Below, one piece after another: positions 1-5,725 of a stretch of 11,879 bases of DNA. Below the pieces are notes generated by a model. The model was not told the DNA's origin and ran no database searches. It saw only the letters and a list, made by a program, of their open reading frames with translations. The translations under genes were made by a program, and so were the position numbers. Source of the DNA: Fusobacteriaceae bacterium (GTDB lineage Bacteria > Fusobacteriota > Fusobacteriia > Fusobacteriales > Fusobacteriaceae); contig JAFGUR010000142.1 of assembly GCA_016938425.1 (NCBI GenBank), forward strand, positions 1 through 11,879, written 5' to 3'. Each line of letters starts with the position of its first letter. Position 1 is the first letter of the stretch.

Positions 1-924
1 AAATTAAAAGAAATATTTACAAATTTAAAAAATGATATAAGTCAAGGGCAGACTTTATCAAGTTCTCTAGCTAAATATCCTAAATATTTTGATAAGCTTT
101 ATATAAATATGGTTAAAGCAGGGGAAGCTTCTGGAGCTTTAGACTTAGTTTTAAAAAGATTAGCTCATAGTAAAGAAGAGGCAGAGGAGTTAAAAGGAAA
201 AGTAAAGGGTGCAATGGTATATCCAATAATAGTAATTTCTATATCTTTAATTATAGTTTGGGGATTATTAACATTTGTAGTACCAACTTTTGCAAAAATG
301 TTTGAGGATGCAGGTATGAAAATGCCTCCATTAACACAATTTGTAATGAATGTAGCAAACTTTATGCACACATACTGGTATGCTGTTGTAGGTATTGTAG
401 GTTTAGGAATATTTCTATTAGTAAGAACAGTTAAAACTCCTAAAGGTAAAGAGTTTTTTGATAAAAAAATATTAAAAGTTCCTTTAATGGGTCCTTTAAT
501 GAGAATTGTTGCAGTAGCTAGATTTACAAGAACAATGTCAACATTACTATCTTCTGGGGTACCCATATTAGTAGCCTTTGATATAGCAGCAGAAACTTGT
601 GGGAACACATTAATTTCTAAAGCAGTATTTGTAGCTAGAGATAGTATAAAAGAAGGAAATACAATAGCACAGCCTCTAGAGGCTTCAGGAGAATTTCCTT
701 TGATGGTTACTCAAATGATAGAGGTTGGGGAAGAATCGGGAACAATTACAGAGATGTTAGATAAAGTTTCAGATTTTTTAGAATCAGATATAAGAAGATT
801 GTTAACAATGGTAGTTGCAGCAATGGAACCTTTTGCAATAGTTTTAATGGCAGTTATGGTTGGAACAATAGTAATAGCAATGTTCTTACCAATGTTTGAC
901 ATTGCAGATGCTGTATCTAAATAG
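1..924 (+). CDS. pilC: Type IV pilus inner-membrane platform protein PilC/GspF, 5'-truncated by the window edge
   Basis: The reading frame is open from base 1, so the ATG at 109 is internal. The 307 visible residues are the C-terminal three quarters of a family usually about 400 residues long. PilC/GspF is the polytopic inner-membrane platform that couples the cytoplasmic assembly ATPase to pilin polymerisation. Both halves of the duplicated GspF fold are recognisable. The first carries the KAGEASG motif (residues 39-45 of the visible part), followed by two membrane segments (about 70-100 and 125-145). The second carries the matching EVGEESG motif and ends in a long hydrophobic segment just before the C-terminus. 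The next gene, an ABC ATPase, starts 9 bases after the stop, and its Shine-Dalgarno sequence AGGAG overlaps the TAG stop, so the two are probably co-transcribed. An extension ATPase (pilB/gspE) would be expected upstream but is not visible. The choice between T4P PilC and T2SS GspF rests on the pilM-Q genes downstream. Confidence 0.93.
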   Translation, partial: KLKEIFTNLKNDISQGQTLSSSLAKYPKYFDKLYINMVKAGEASGALDLVLKRLAHSKEEAEELKGKVKGAMVYPIIVISISLIIVWGLLTFVVPTFAKMFEDAGMKMPPLTQFVMNVANFMHTYWYAVVGIVGLGIFLLVRTVKTPKGKEFFDKKILKVPLMGPLMRIVAVARFTRTMSTLLSSGVPILVAFDIAAETCGNTLISKAVFVARDSIKEGNTIAQPLEASGEFPLMVTQMIEVGEESGTITEMLDKVSDFLESDIRRLLTMVVAAMEPFAIVLMAVMVGTIVIAMFLPMFDIADAVSK

Positions 925-933
925 GAGATAAAA

Positions 934-1791
934 ATGAGTGTTATAAGTATAAAAAATTTAAATAAAACATATAAAGAAAGAGATATTTTTAAGAAACTAA
1001 AGGGACAAAAGTTCAAAATAGGGGTAGAAGATGTAAATTTTAATATTGAAGAAGGTGAGATTTTTTCAATAATTGGATTAAATGGAGCAGGGAAAACAAC
1101 TATAATGAAATGTCTTTTAGGTTTATTGGACTATGATAGTGGAGACATTAATATTTTAGGTGAAAAAAAACTTACAGAAAAGATAAAAACTCAAATTGGA
1201 TATTTACCTGAAATAAGCTACTACCCTAAAAGTATAATCCTAGAAGTTTTAATGGAATATTATGCAGAACTTTACGGAATTAAGAATAAAGAAGAAAAAA
1301 TAGTAAATGCTTTGGAAAAAGTAGGATTAATTTCTAGAAGAAAATCTAAATTAGAAGATTTTAGTAAAGGAATGCTACAAAAGGTGGGTATAGCTCAGGC
1401 TATACTCAACTCTCCGAAGCTTCTTTTTTTGGATGAACCAATGTCTGGGCTAGACCCATTAGCAAGATTTGAAGTAATTAAACTGATAAAAGAATTGAAA
1501 GAAAAAGGAACGACTATTATCCTAAATACTCATATTTTAAATGATATAGAAACCATAGGGAATAGAGGAATAGTTGTAAATAAAGGGAAAGTGGTTGACA
1601 GCTTTGATTTGAATTTTTTAAGAAAAGAAGCAACATATACAGTATATTACAAAAATGGAATAGAGAAAAATATATCTAAGAGTGCTTTGGATTCAAAACT
1701 AAAAGAGCTAGAAGAAATATCAGATATAGTTAAAGAAAAATTTTCTCTTGAAGAATATTTTAAAAATATTGTTTTAGGAGGGGAAAAATGA
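934..1791 (+). CDS. ABC transporter ATP-binding protein (ABC-2 exporter class, PilH-like by context)
   Basis: This is a 285-residue cytoplasmic ATPase that would power the permease encoded next. Visible motifs are Walker A GLNGAGKTT (48-56), a YLPE Q-loop region with Glu in place of Gln (90-93), a divergent signature FSKGMLQ (143-149) where LSGGQ is usual, Walker B LLFLDE (163-168), the D-loop SGLD (171-174) and the H-loop His at 200. The YLPE and SKGM variants are common in ATPases paired with ABC-2 permeases. The last 75 or so residues form the usual accessory tail. ATG 934 is preceded by AGGAG at 923-927. The stop overlaps the permease start as ATGA, implying translational coupling. The substrate cannot be read from sequence. 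The position between pilC and the pilins suggests a role with the pilus, as for PilH of Myxococcus xanthus. That link is inference from context. Confidence 0.93.
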   Translation: MSVISIKNLNKTYKERDIFKKLKGQKFKIGVEDVNFNIEEGEIFSIIGLNGAGKTTIMKCLLGLLDYDSGDINILGEKKLTEKIKTQIGYLPEISYYPKSIILEVLMEYYAELYGIKNKEEKIVNALEKVGLISRRKSKLEDFSKGMLQKVGIAQAILNSPKLLFLDEPMSGLDPLARFEVIKLIKELKEKGTTIILNTHILNDIETIGNRGIVVNKGKVVDSFDLNFLRKEATYTVYYKNGIEKNISKSALDSKLKELEEISDIVKEKFSLEEYFKNIVLGGEK

Positions 1792-2543
1792 AAAAAAGTT
1801 TTGCCATAGGAAAATATATTGTTAAAGAAAATTTATCAAATAAAATTTTAAATGGTTTTATTATTTTTGCCATTGTAATACTTTTTGGAACCCTACTTTT
1901 AAAGGAGTTAACAATTTTTAATGGGGAAAAAATAGTTAAGGATATAGGAATGTTTTTAATGGAATTTTTTATTTTTCTTGTTACAGTTTTTTCTGCATCT
2001 TCTTATTTAATAAGAGATCATAAAGAAAAATCAATATATTTAGTTTTAACAAAGCCTGTATCTAGAACATCTTATATAATAGGGAATGTTTTAGGAAATA
2101 TATTTTTAATAATAATATACATATTTCTAATGACTATTATTTTAGGTGTTGCCCTTTTTTTTGTAAAAGAAGGATATACAAAAGAAGACTTTATAGCAAT
2201 ATTTTATATATTTGAAAAATTAGCTATGCTTGTTTCTTTAGGAGTATTTTTTGCAGTTATTTCTGATTCTTATGTAACAGCAAATATATTTACTTTTTCA
2301 TCATATATTTTAGGTCATTTCACAAGTGACATATTAGAATTAGTCAAAGTAACTAGCAATGAAGCTATAAAGATAATTATGAAATTGTTAACAATACTTC
2401 TTCCTAGATATAGTGTTCTTAATTATAGAGATTTTATATACCATATAGAAGTTAGTCATTTAAAAATTTCTATATATGTTATCGTTTATATTGTTATAGT
2501 AACTTTAATTTCTAGTTTAATTTTTGAAAAGAGGAAATTATAA
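1788..2543 (+). CDS. ABC-2-type transporter permease (PilI-like by context)
   Basis: This 251-residue polytopic membrane protein is almost certainly the transmembrane partner of the ATPase just upstream. Hydrophobic segments lie at about residues 20-41, 53-75, 94-125 (long, possibly two), 140-178 (probably two) and 228-246, giving about six helices as in ABC-2 permeases. The cytoplasmic stretch between the second and third segments contains DHKEKSIYLVLTKPVSR. This resembles the region in NatB- and ABC-2-like permeases that reads roughly E...G....L..P.SR and contacts the ATPase. The start ATG overlaps the previous stop (ATGA) and is preceded by a strong AGGAGGGG at 1776-1783. The stop TAA overlaps the next ATG by one base (TAATG). 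The transported substrate is unknown. The alternative is a stand-alone multidrug or antibiotic-peptide exporter, but three-gene coupling inside a pilus cluster argues against that. Confidence 0.88.
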   Translation: MKKSFAIGKYIVKENLSNKILNGFIIFAIVILFGTLLLKELTIFNGEKIVKDIGMFLMEFFIFLVTVFSASSYLIRDHKEKSIYLVLTKPVSRTSYIIGNVLGNIFLIIIYIFLMTIILGVALFFVKEGYTKEDFIAIFYIFEKLAMLVSLGVFFAVISDSYVTANIFTFSSYILGHFTSDILELVKVTSNEAIKIIMKLLTILLPRYSVLNYRDFIYHIEVSHLKISIYVIVYIVIVTLISSLIFEKRKL

Positions 2544-3193
2544 TGAAAGTAAAAATACTATTTCTTATATTTTTATTAGCAATATATGTATATGTTGCTA
2601 AAGATTTAAGTTTATATGATAAAGAGTTAAAAAGCCATGAGTATAAAGGTGGTATGAGTAATAAAGCAAAATTATATTCACTGTTAGGCATAAAGAAAGT
2701 TTCGTCAGATTTCTTGTTAATAAAGCAAACAGCTAATATTGGTGAAACTTTTGAAGGAAATAGAAAAGAACAAATAAAGGAAAATTCTTTAATTATTTCT
2801 CAATTAAACCCTTATTTGTTAGAAAATTATTATGCTAGTGCCAATGTTCTTGCTTTTATAAAAATATACAAAGATTATAATGGGGCTGAAGAAATCCTTA
2901 GAAGAGGTTTAGAATATAATCCAGAAGACAGATATTTGAAAAACTATTTAGCAGGAACGATTGCATCTACAAAAGGAAACGATGAAGAAGTCCTTGAAAA
3001 TTATGAAAAAATTATAGAGAAATACCCAGACCCATTGATGGTTAAGGCAGTATACAATATATATTATTCAAAAGTTAAGGATAATAAAGAATTTTTAGAT
3101 AAATATTTACATTATGCTGAAATATTATATGAAAATCCTAAATATAAAAAGGAAATTGAAAAAAACTTGAAGGAATTAAAAATAAAGGAATAA
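2543..3193 (+). CDS. Membrane-anchored TPR-like protein of the ABC module (possible PilG-type partner)
   Basis: This 216-residue protein has a single N-terminal hydrophobic segment (about residues 4-19), probably an uncleaved signal anchor that places the rest in the periplasm. Residues 85-200 or so are helical and TPR-like, with features such as GAEEILRRGLEYNPEDRYLKN and a second repeat around YEKIIEKYPDP. Just before them is VSSDFLLIKQ followed by an ISQLNPYLLENYY stretch. From memory, not from a search, this pattern recalls the TPR protein family with a (A/S)DxLWL motif and an LxP(x)nxxxY motif that accompanies ABC-2 genes in deltaproteobacterial pilus clusters. It overlaps the permease stop by one base, with GAGGAAA at 2531-2537 as ribosome binding site, so it is the third member of a coupled trio. 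It may recruit or stabilise the transporter or a pilus component. No catalytic motif is visible. Confidence 0.75.
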   Translation: MKVKILFLIFLLAIYVYVAKDLSLYDKELKSHEYKGGMSNKAKLYSLLGIKKVSSDFLLIKQTANIGETFEGNRKEQIKENSLIISQLNPYLLENYYASANVLAFIKIYKDYNGAEEILRRGLEYNPEDRYLKNYLAGTIASTKGNDEEVLENYEKIIEKYPDPLMVKAVYNIYYSKVKDNKEFLDKYLHYAEILYENPKYKKEIEKNLKELKIKE

Positions 3194-3260
3194 TTTTTTT
3201 AAAATCATAATACAAGATATTGATGATATTTAAGTCAAAAACACTATATCTATGTATAAT

Positions 3261-3290
3261 AAAAAAAAATAGAAAAAAACTACAAAAAAA
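3261..3290 (+). promoter_or_regulatory. Helically phased A-tracts upstream of the pilin promoter
   Basis: Three runs, A9 (3261-3269), A7 (3273-3279) and A7 (3284-3290), have centres about 11 bases apart. They are followed by a shorter AAAA at 3292-3295 and end just upstream of the -35 at 3302. A-tracts repeated once per helical turn are known to bend DNA, and A-rich DNA in the -40 to -60 zone can act as an UP element for the RNA polymerase alpha subunit. The phasing is seen directly. The regulatory effect is inferred, and very AT-rich genomes produce A-runs by chance. Confidence 0.5.
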
Positions 3291-3301
3291 CAAAATATCT
3301 C

Positions 3302-3330
3302 TTGAAATTTTCTAAATATTAAAGTATAAT
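3302..3330 (+). promoter_or_regulatory. Sigma-70-type promoter of the tandem pilin genes
   Basis: The -35 TTGAAA (3302-3307, one mismatch to TTGACA) and a perfect -10 TATAAT (3325-3330) are separated by an ideal 17 bases. Transcription would start near 3337, giving a leader of about 30 bases that contains the ribosome binding site AAAGGAGG (3351-3358). It is the best promoter match in the window and lies before the genes expected to need the highest expression. Confidence 0.82.
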
Positions 3331-3365
3331 CATGTTATCTTAAAAATATTAAAGGAGGTTTTCAA

Positions 3366-3821
3366 ATGAAAAATTTGAAAAAAGGATTTACATTAATCGA
3401 ACTTATGATAGTAGTAGCTATCATAGCAATTTTAGCAGTAGTAGCAGCACCAAAATTTGGGCAACAATTAAAGAAGGCAAAAGATTCAAGAGCAGTTTCT
3501 TTATTGGGAACTTATAGAAGTGCATTAACAATGCATGCAGCAGATAATGAAGCGGTTTATGCTACATCATTTTCTGCAATAGGTACTTATGTAGATGATA
3601 AAACAGTTACGACAACATTTGATTCTACATCAGGTCAAACACCATACACAACTCTTGCTGGAGTAGGGGATGAAGCAGGAGCTCAAGTAGGAACATCTAC
3701 AGTTCATGCAACTCCAAAACCATGGGTTGTAATGAAAATTGATGGGACAGTAACAGAGACAAGTATATCAATAATAGGGTCAGGAAATGATACTAAAGGG
3801 ACATCTTGGGCATCGTACTAA
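3366..3821 (+). CDS. pilA: Major-type prepilin (type IV pilin / GspG-like), first of a tandem pair
   Basis: This 151-residue prepilin would be cut by PilD and polymerised into the fibre. The class III leader is short and basic (MKNLKKG), with cleavage expected after Gly7. The mature protein would begin FTLIE with Glu at position 5 and continue in a hydrophobic helix to about residue 30. The rest is a globular domain rich in Thr, Ala and Gly, without cysteines and so without the disulfide loop of neisserial PilA/PilE. The C-terminal GNDTKGTSW motif is shared with the next gene and is reminiscent of the Asp/Gly-rich, Trp-containing C-terminal loop of the T2SS major pseudopilin GspG, which binds calcium. 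That functional reading is inference. A very strong AAAGGAGG lies 7 bases before the ATG, directly behind a near-consensus promoter, which fits high expression. Whether it forms a surface pilus or a periplasmic pseudopilus cannot be decided from sequence. Confidence 0.93.
   Translation: MKNLKKGFTLIELMIVVAIIAILAVVAAPKFGQQLKKAKDSRAVSLLGTYRSALTMHAADNEAVYATSFSAIGTYVDDKTVTTTFDSTSGQTPYTTLAGVGDEAGAQVGTSTVHATPKPWVVMKIDGTVTETSISIIGSGNDTKGTSWASY
3795..3801 (+). promoter_or_regulatory. Ribosome binding site for the TTG-started second pilin, inside the first pilin gene
   Basis: AAAGGGA lies inside the 3' end of the first pilin gene, 4 bases before TTG 3806. It encodes the Thr-Lys-Gly of the conserved C-terminal DTKG motif, so one stretch serves as coding sequence and as ribosome binding site. 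It supports TTG 3806 as the true start, because no ATG, GTG or other in-frame TTG occurs between it and the pilin hydrophobic core. Confidence 0.6.
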
Positions 3822-4246
3822 AAAAAGCTTTCACTCTTGTAGAACTTATGGTGGTAATAGCAATTATAGCAACTATAGCGTTAGTAGCAACAGTAAAGTT
3901 TAGTAAAGAACTTAGAAAAACTCAAGATGCTAAAGCTATTGCAATAATCGGAAATTGGAGAGCTGTTAGTAGTTTGTATTATGCTGATGAGCATGAATAT
4001 GCAACAAGTTTTTTAGATTTAAAAGATGGAGCAGATTCAAACTTACTATTGAATACTTTTTCAACAATTACAGGTAGTGCTTTTGATGGAGCTATTGTAC
4101 AGTGGACAAAAACTGGAACAGCAACATTAAGAAATGAAAAAATGGTATCTTTTGAACTTGAAGGTGTCGGTACATCAGAAGTCGCAATAAACTTCCAAAG
4201 TGCTAATGGTCAGGATACAAAAGGAAAAGATTGGAATAAATATTAA
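3806..4246 (+). CDS. Major-type prepilin (type IV pilin / GspG-like), second of a tandem pair, TTG start
   Basis: This 146-residue prepilin is similar to the upstream one. Both have the FTL(I/V)ELM core with Glu5, the AIIA hydrophobic helix, a following K(F)...L(K/R)K...D segment, ADxExxYATSF, and the C-terminal DTKG..W..Y. The start is a TTG inside the previous gene, overlapping it by 16 bases in the -1 frame. The leader is therefore MGIVLKKA, with hydrophobic residues before the two lysines and cleavage expected after Ala8 instead of Gly. An internal AAAGGGA precedes the start, so translation probably depends on termination-reinitiation from the first pilin. A strong terminator follows 2 bases after the stop. 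It probably arose by tandem duplication and divergence of the first gene. It could be a second fibre subunit, a minor subunit made at lower level, or a subunit of a mixed fibre. Confidence 0.88.
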   Translation: MGIVLKKAFTLVELMVVIAIIATIALVATVKFSKELRKTQDAKAIAIIGNWRAVSSLYYADEHEYATSFLDLKDGADSNLLLNTFSTITGSAFDGAIVQWTKTGTATLRNEKMVSFELEGVGTSEVAINFQSANGQDTKGKDWNKY

Positions 4247-4248
4247 AA

Positions 4249-4273
4249 GGCGGTGGTTGCCACCGTCTTTTTT
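4249..4273 (+). terminator. Intrinsic terminator of the pilin unit
   Basis: An 8-base-pair GC-rich stem, GGCGGTGG (4249-4256) with CCACCGTC (4260-4267), includes one G-U pair. The 3-base loop is TTG, and six T follow at 4268-4273. Four A just before the stem can pair with the T-run, so it may work in both directions. It stands out sharply from the AT-rich background. It isolates the pilin pair as its own transcription unit, or limits read-through into pilD. Confidence 0.93.
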
Positions 4274-4280
4274 AAAACTT

Positions 4281-4329
4281 AAAAGTAGAAATTAAGAATA
4301 AAAAAATTTTGTTTTTAATTTTTACTTTT
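4281..4329 (+). repeat. 18-base inverted repeat between the pilin terminator and pilD
   Basis: The left arm is 4281-4298 and the right arm 4312-4329, with a 13-base spacer. The arms match at 16 of 18 positions in DNA, and as RNA the two mismatches become G-U pairs, so the whole 18-base stem can pair. It spans the presumed pilD -35 and touches its -10. It could be a second weak hairpin behind the terminator or a regulator binding site. The arms are AT-only apart from a few G/C, so chance is not excluded. Confidence 0.5.
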
Positions 4330-4334
4330 ATAAT
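4307..4334 (+). promoter_or_regulatory. Possible promoter of the pilD-pilQ unit
   Basis: A perfect -10 TATAAT (4329-4334) is preceded by a weak -35 TTTTGT (4307-4312) at 16 bases. It lies behind the pilin terminator and 20 bases before the pilD start, where an independent promoter is needed. The -35 is poor, so expression would be modest compared with the pilins. Confidence 0.5.
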
Positions 4335-4353
4335 GAAATACTGGAGCTGAAAT

Positions 4354-5088
4354 ATGTTTTTTAAACTTGTAAGTTTTCTATTAGGATGTTCAATAGGTAG
4401 TTTTCTGAATGTAGTAGTCTATAGATTGCCAAATAAAATGAATTTGAGTTTTCCAGGGTCTGCTTGCCCTATTTGTAATAATAAAATAAAATGGTATGAC
4501 AATATACCAATTTTGTCTTTTTTGATATTAAAGGGTAAATGTAGAAAATGTAAAACAAAAATATCTATAAAATATCCTTTAATTGAATTTTTAACAGGAG
4601 TAATATTTTTACTTGTATATTTAAAATTTGATTACTCTTTAGAAACTTTAAAATATTTTTTATTTTTATCTTTTCTAATTCCAATAGCTTTTATAGATTT
4701 AAAAAATCAATATATACCAGATAGATTAAATGGACTATTGCTTCTAAGTGGAATTTTATTTTCACTGATTAGTATAAATACTTTTGAGCTAAGTATTATA
4801 GGGTCATCAGTATTTTCTTTCCCTTTTCTCTTAATATATGGATATAGTGAAGCAATCTTAAAAAAAGAAGCATTAGGTTTTGGAGATGTAAAATTAGTTG
4901 CAGGAATTGGGAGTTTTCTTTTGTATAAAGGATTATATAATGTATATATATTTATAACATTAAGTTTTGTAATAGGAGCCATAGTGAGTCTTTCGTTAAT
5001 TAGATTGAAATTGAAATCTAGAAATGATAGGATAGCTTTTGCACCATATATAGTAACAAGTGCTTTAATAATGATGTTTATTCAATAA
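4354..5088 (+). CDS. pilD: Type IV prepilin peptidase / N-methyltransferase
   Basis: This 244-residue polytopic inner-membrane aspartic protease removes prepilin leader peptides and, in this family, N-methylates the new N-terminus. The N-terminal domain opens with GSFLNVVVYRLP (15-26) and carries two CxxC pairs (Cys38/41 and Cys63/66), the zinc-binding cytoplasmic loop of bifunctional PilD enzymes. The two catalytic aspartates are visible in FIDLKNQYIPD (Asp115) and GFGDVKL (Asp178, the GxGD motif). About seven or eight hydrophobic segments cover the rest, and the length is in the normal range. ATG 4354 has GGAG at 4343-4346. It is the first gene of the unit carrying the minor pilins and pilM-Q. 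No second peptidase is visible here, so it probably processes all five prepilins in the window, including those with Ala before the cut site. Confidence 0.96.
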   Translation: MFFKLVSFLLGCSIGSFLNVVVYRLPNKMNLSFPGSACPICNNKIKWYDNIPILSFLILKGKCRKCKTKISIKYPLIEFLTGVIFLLVYLKFDYSLETLKYFLFLSFLIPIAFIDLKNQYIPDRLNGLLLLSGILFSLISINTFELSIIGSSVFSFPFLLIYGYSEAILKKEALGFGDVKLVAGIGSFLLYKGLYNVYIFITLSFVIGAIVSLSLIRLKLKSRNDRIAFAPYIVTSALIMMFIQ

Positions 5089-5110
5089 TATAAATTGGAG
5101 TAGGTGAATA

Positions 5111-5722
5111 ATGAAGAAGAAAGAAGCTTTTACTTTATTAGAAGTAGTTTTTGCAATAGCAATACTAGCAGTAGCAATATTACCAATAATGTCAATGTAT
5201 CCTAATGCATTAAAAATTAGTATGAAAGCTAATAATGCAGAAGAACTTTCAAGAACAAGTATAACAATATTGGATTTTATAAAATCTAGAGGATATACAG
5301 ATATTTCAAATAAACTAATAACTACAAATTCTATTACATATAATTATGGAGATAATACAACATCTGCATTTATTGAATCAAGTGACAATGGTTATACAAA
5401 TTATGGTTTTGAGCAAAATTTTTTAGGTGGAAATGGAACAAGCTCTAATTTATTCTTTATAAATACAAAGGGTGTAAATTTAACTAATAAAAAATTTATG
5501 GTAAATATTAAGAAAATTTCTCCTATAGATGGAGCAGGAAATTTAATTTATGGGAAATATGATTTGGAGAATTTTAGAATAACAACGACTTCAACTACTT
5601 CTACAAATCAAATTATATATGGAATAATAAAAATGAGAGATTTGAATGAAGATTATACTTCAAAAGAAGGAAATAGAGATATGAAATTTTTAATAACACC
5701 TATGGAAGAATGGGGTGATTAG
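5111..5722 (+). CDS. Minor prepilin, PilV/GspI-like
   Basis: This 203-residue prepilin has leader MKKKEA, expected cleavage after Ala6, and mature FTLLEVVFAIAILAVAILPI. Glu5 is present and the helix continues with MSMYPNALK, a pattern typical of PilV/GspI minor (pseudo)pilins. The globular part has Thr/Ser/Asn-rich stretches (for example TTSTTSTN encoded near 5582-5610) and no cysteine. It comes first of three minor pilin genes in the same relative order as GspI-J-K in type II secretion operons, so it probably joins the tip-priming complex. AGGTGA at 5102-5107 precedes ATG 5111, 22 bases after pilD. The exact subfamily is assigned from the first 40 residues and gene order only. Confidence 0.85.
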   Translation: MKKKEAFTLLEVVFAIAILAVAILPIMSMYPNALKISMKANNAEELSRTSITILDFIKSRGYTDISNKLITTNSITYNYGDNTTSAFIESSDNGYTNYGFEQNFLGGNGTSSNLFFINTKGVNLTNKKFMVNIKKISPIDGAGNLIYGKYDLENFRITTTSTTSTNQIIYGIIKMRDLNEDYTSKEGNRDMKFLITPMEEWGD

Positions 5723-5725
5723 ATA

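Larger units (their letters stand above)
3194..3365 (+). other. 172-base AT-rich intergenic regulatory spacer before the pilin genes
   Basis: No gene is visible here. The first third follows the TPR gene with a short T-run at 3194-3200 but no convincing stem, so upstream transcription may read through. The middle holds phased A-tracts, and the last 65 bases hold the pilin promoter and ribosome binding site, annotated separately. A second -10-like TATAAT at 3255-3260 has only a weak -35 partner around 3229-3237. Confidence 0.7.

Noticed and set aside
109..924. ATG 109 as the start of a complete pilC gene
   Set aside because: The frame is open back to base 1 and the 36 preceding residues (with GQTLSSSL and YPKYFDKLYIN) continue the PilC/GspF family sequence, so the gene is cut by the window edge.
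165..1016. Long open frames on the minus strand across pilC and the ABC ATPase start (also around 4707-4982, 6091-6312 and 9971-10195)
   Set aside because: They lie opposite genes with clear family motifs, lack ribosome binding sites and have no recognisable protein features. They are antisense shadows caused by codon bias.
3229..3260. A second pilin promoter with TATAAT at 3255-3260
   Set aside because: The -10 is perfect but the -35 region is poor and the leader would be long. The promoter at 3302-3330 is much better, so this one is mentioned only as a weak possibility.
3806..3826. Programmed -1 frameshift fusing the two pilins
   Set aside because: The bases before the first pilin stop (TCG TAC TAA) do not form a slippery heptamer and the A7 run lies at and after the stop. 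A fused protein would also bury a prepilin leader internally. Reinitiation at TTG fits better.
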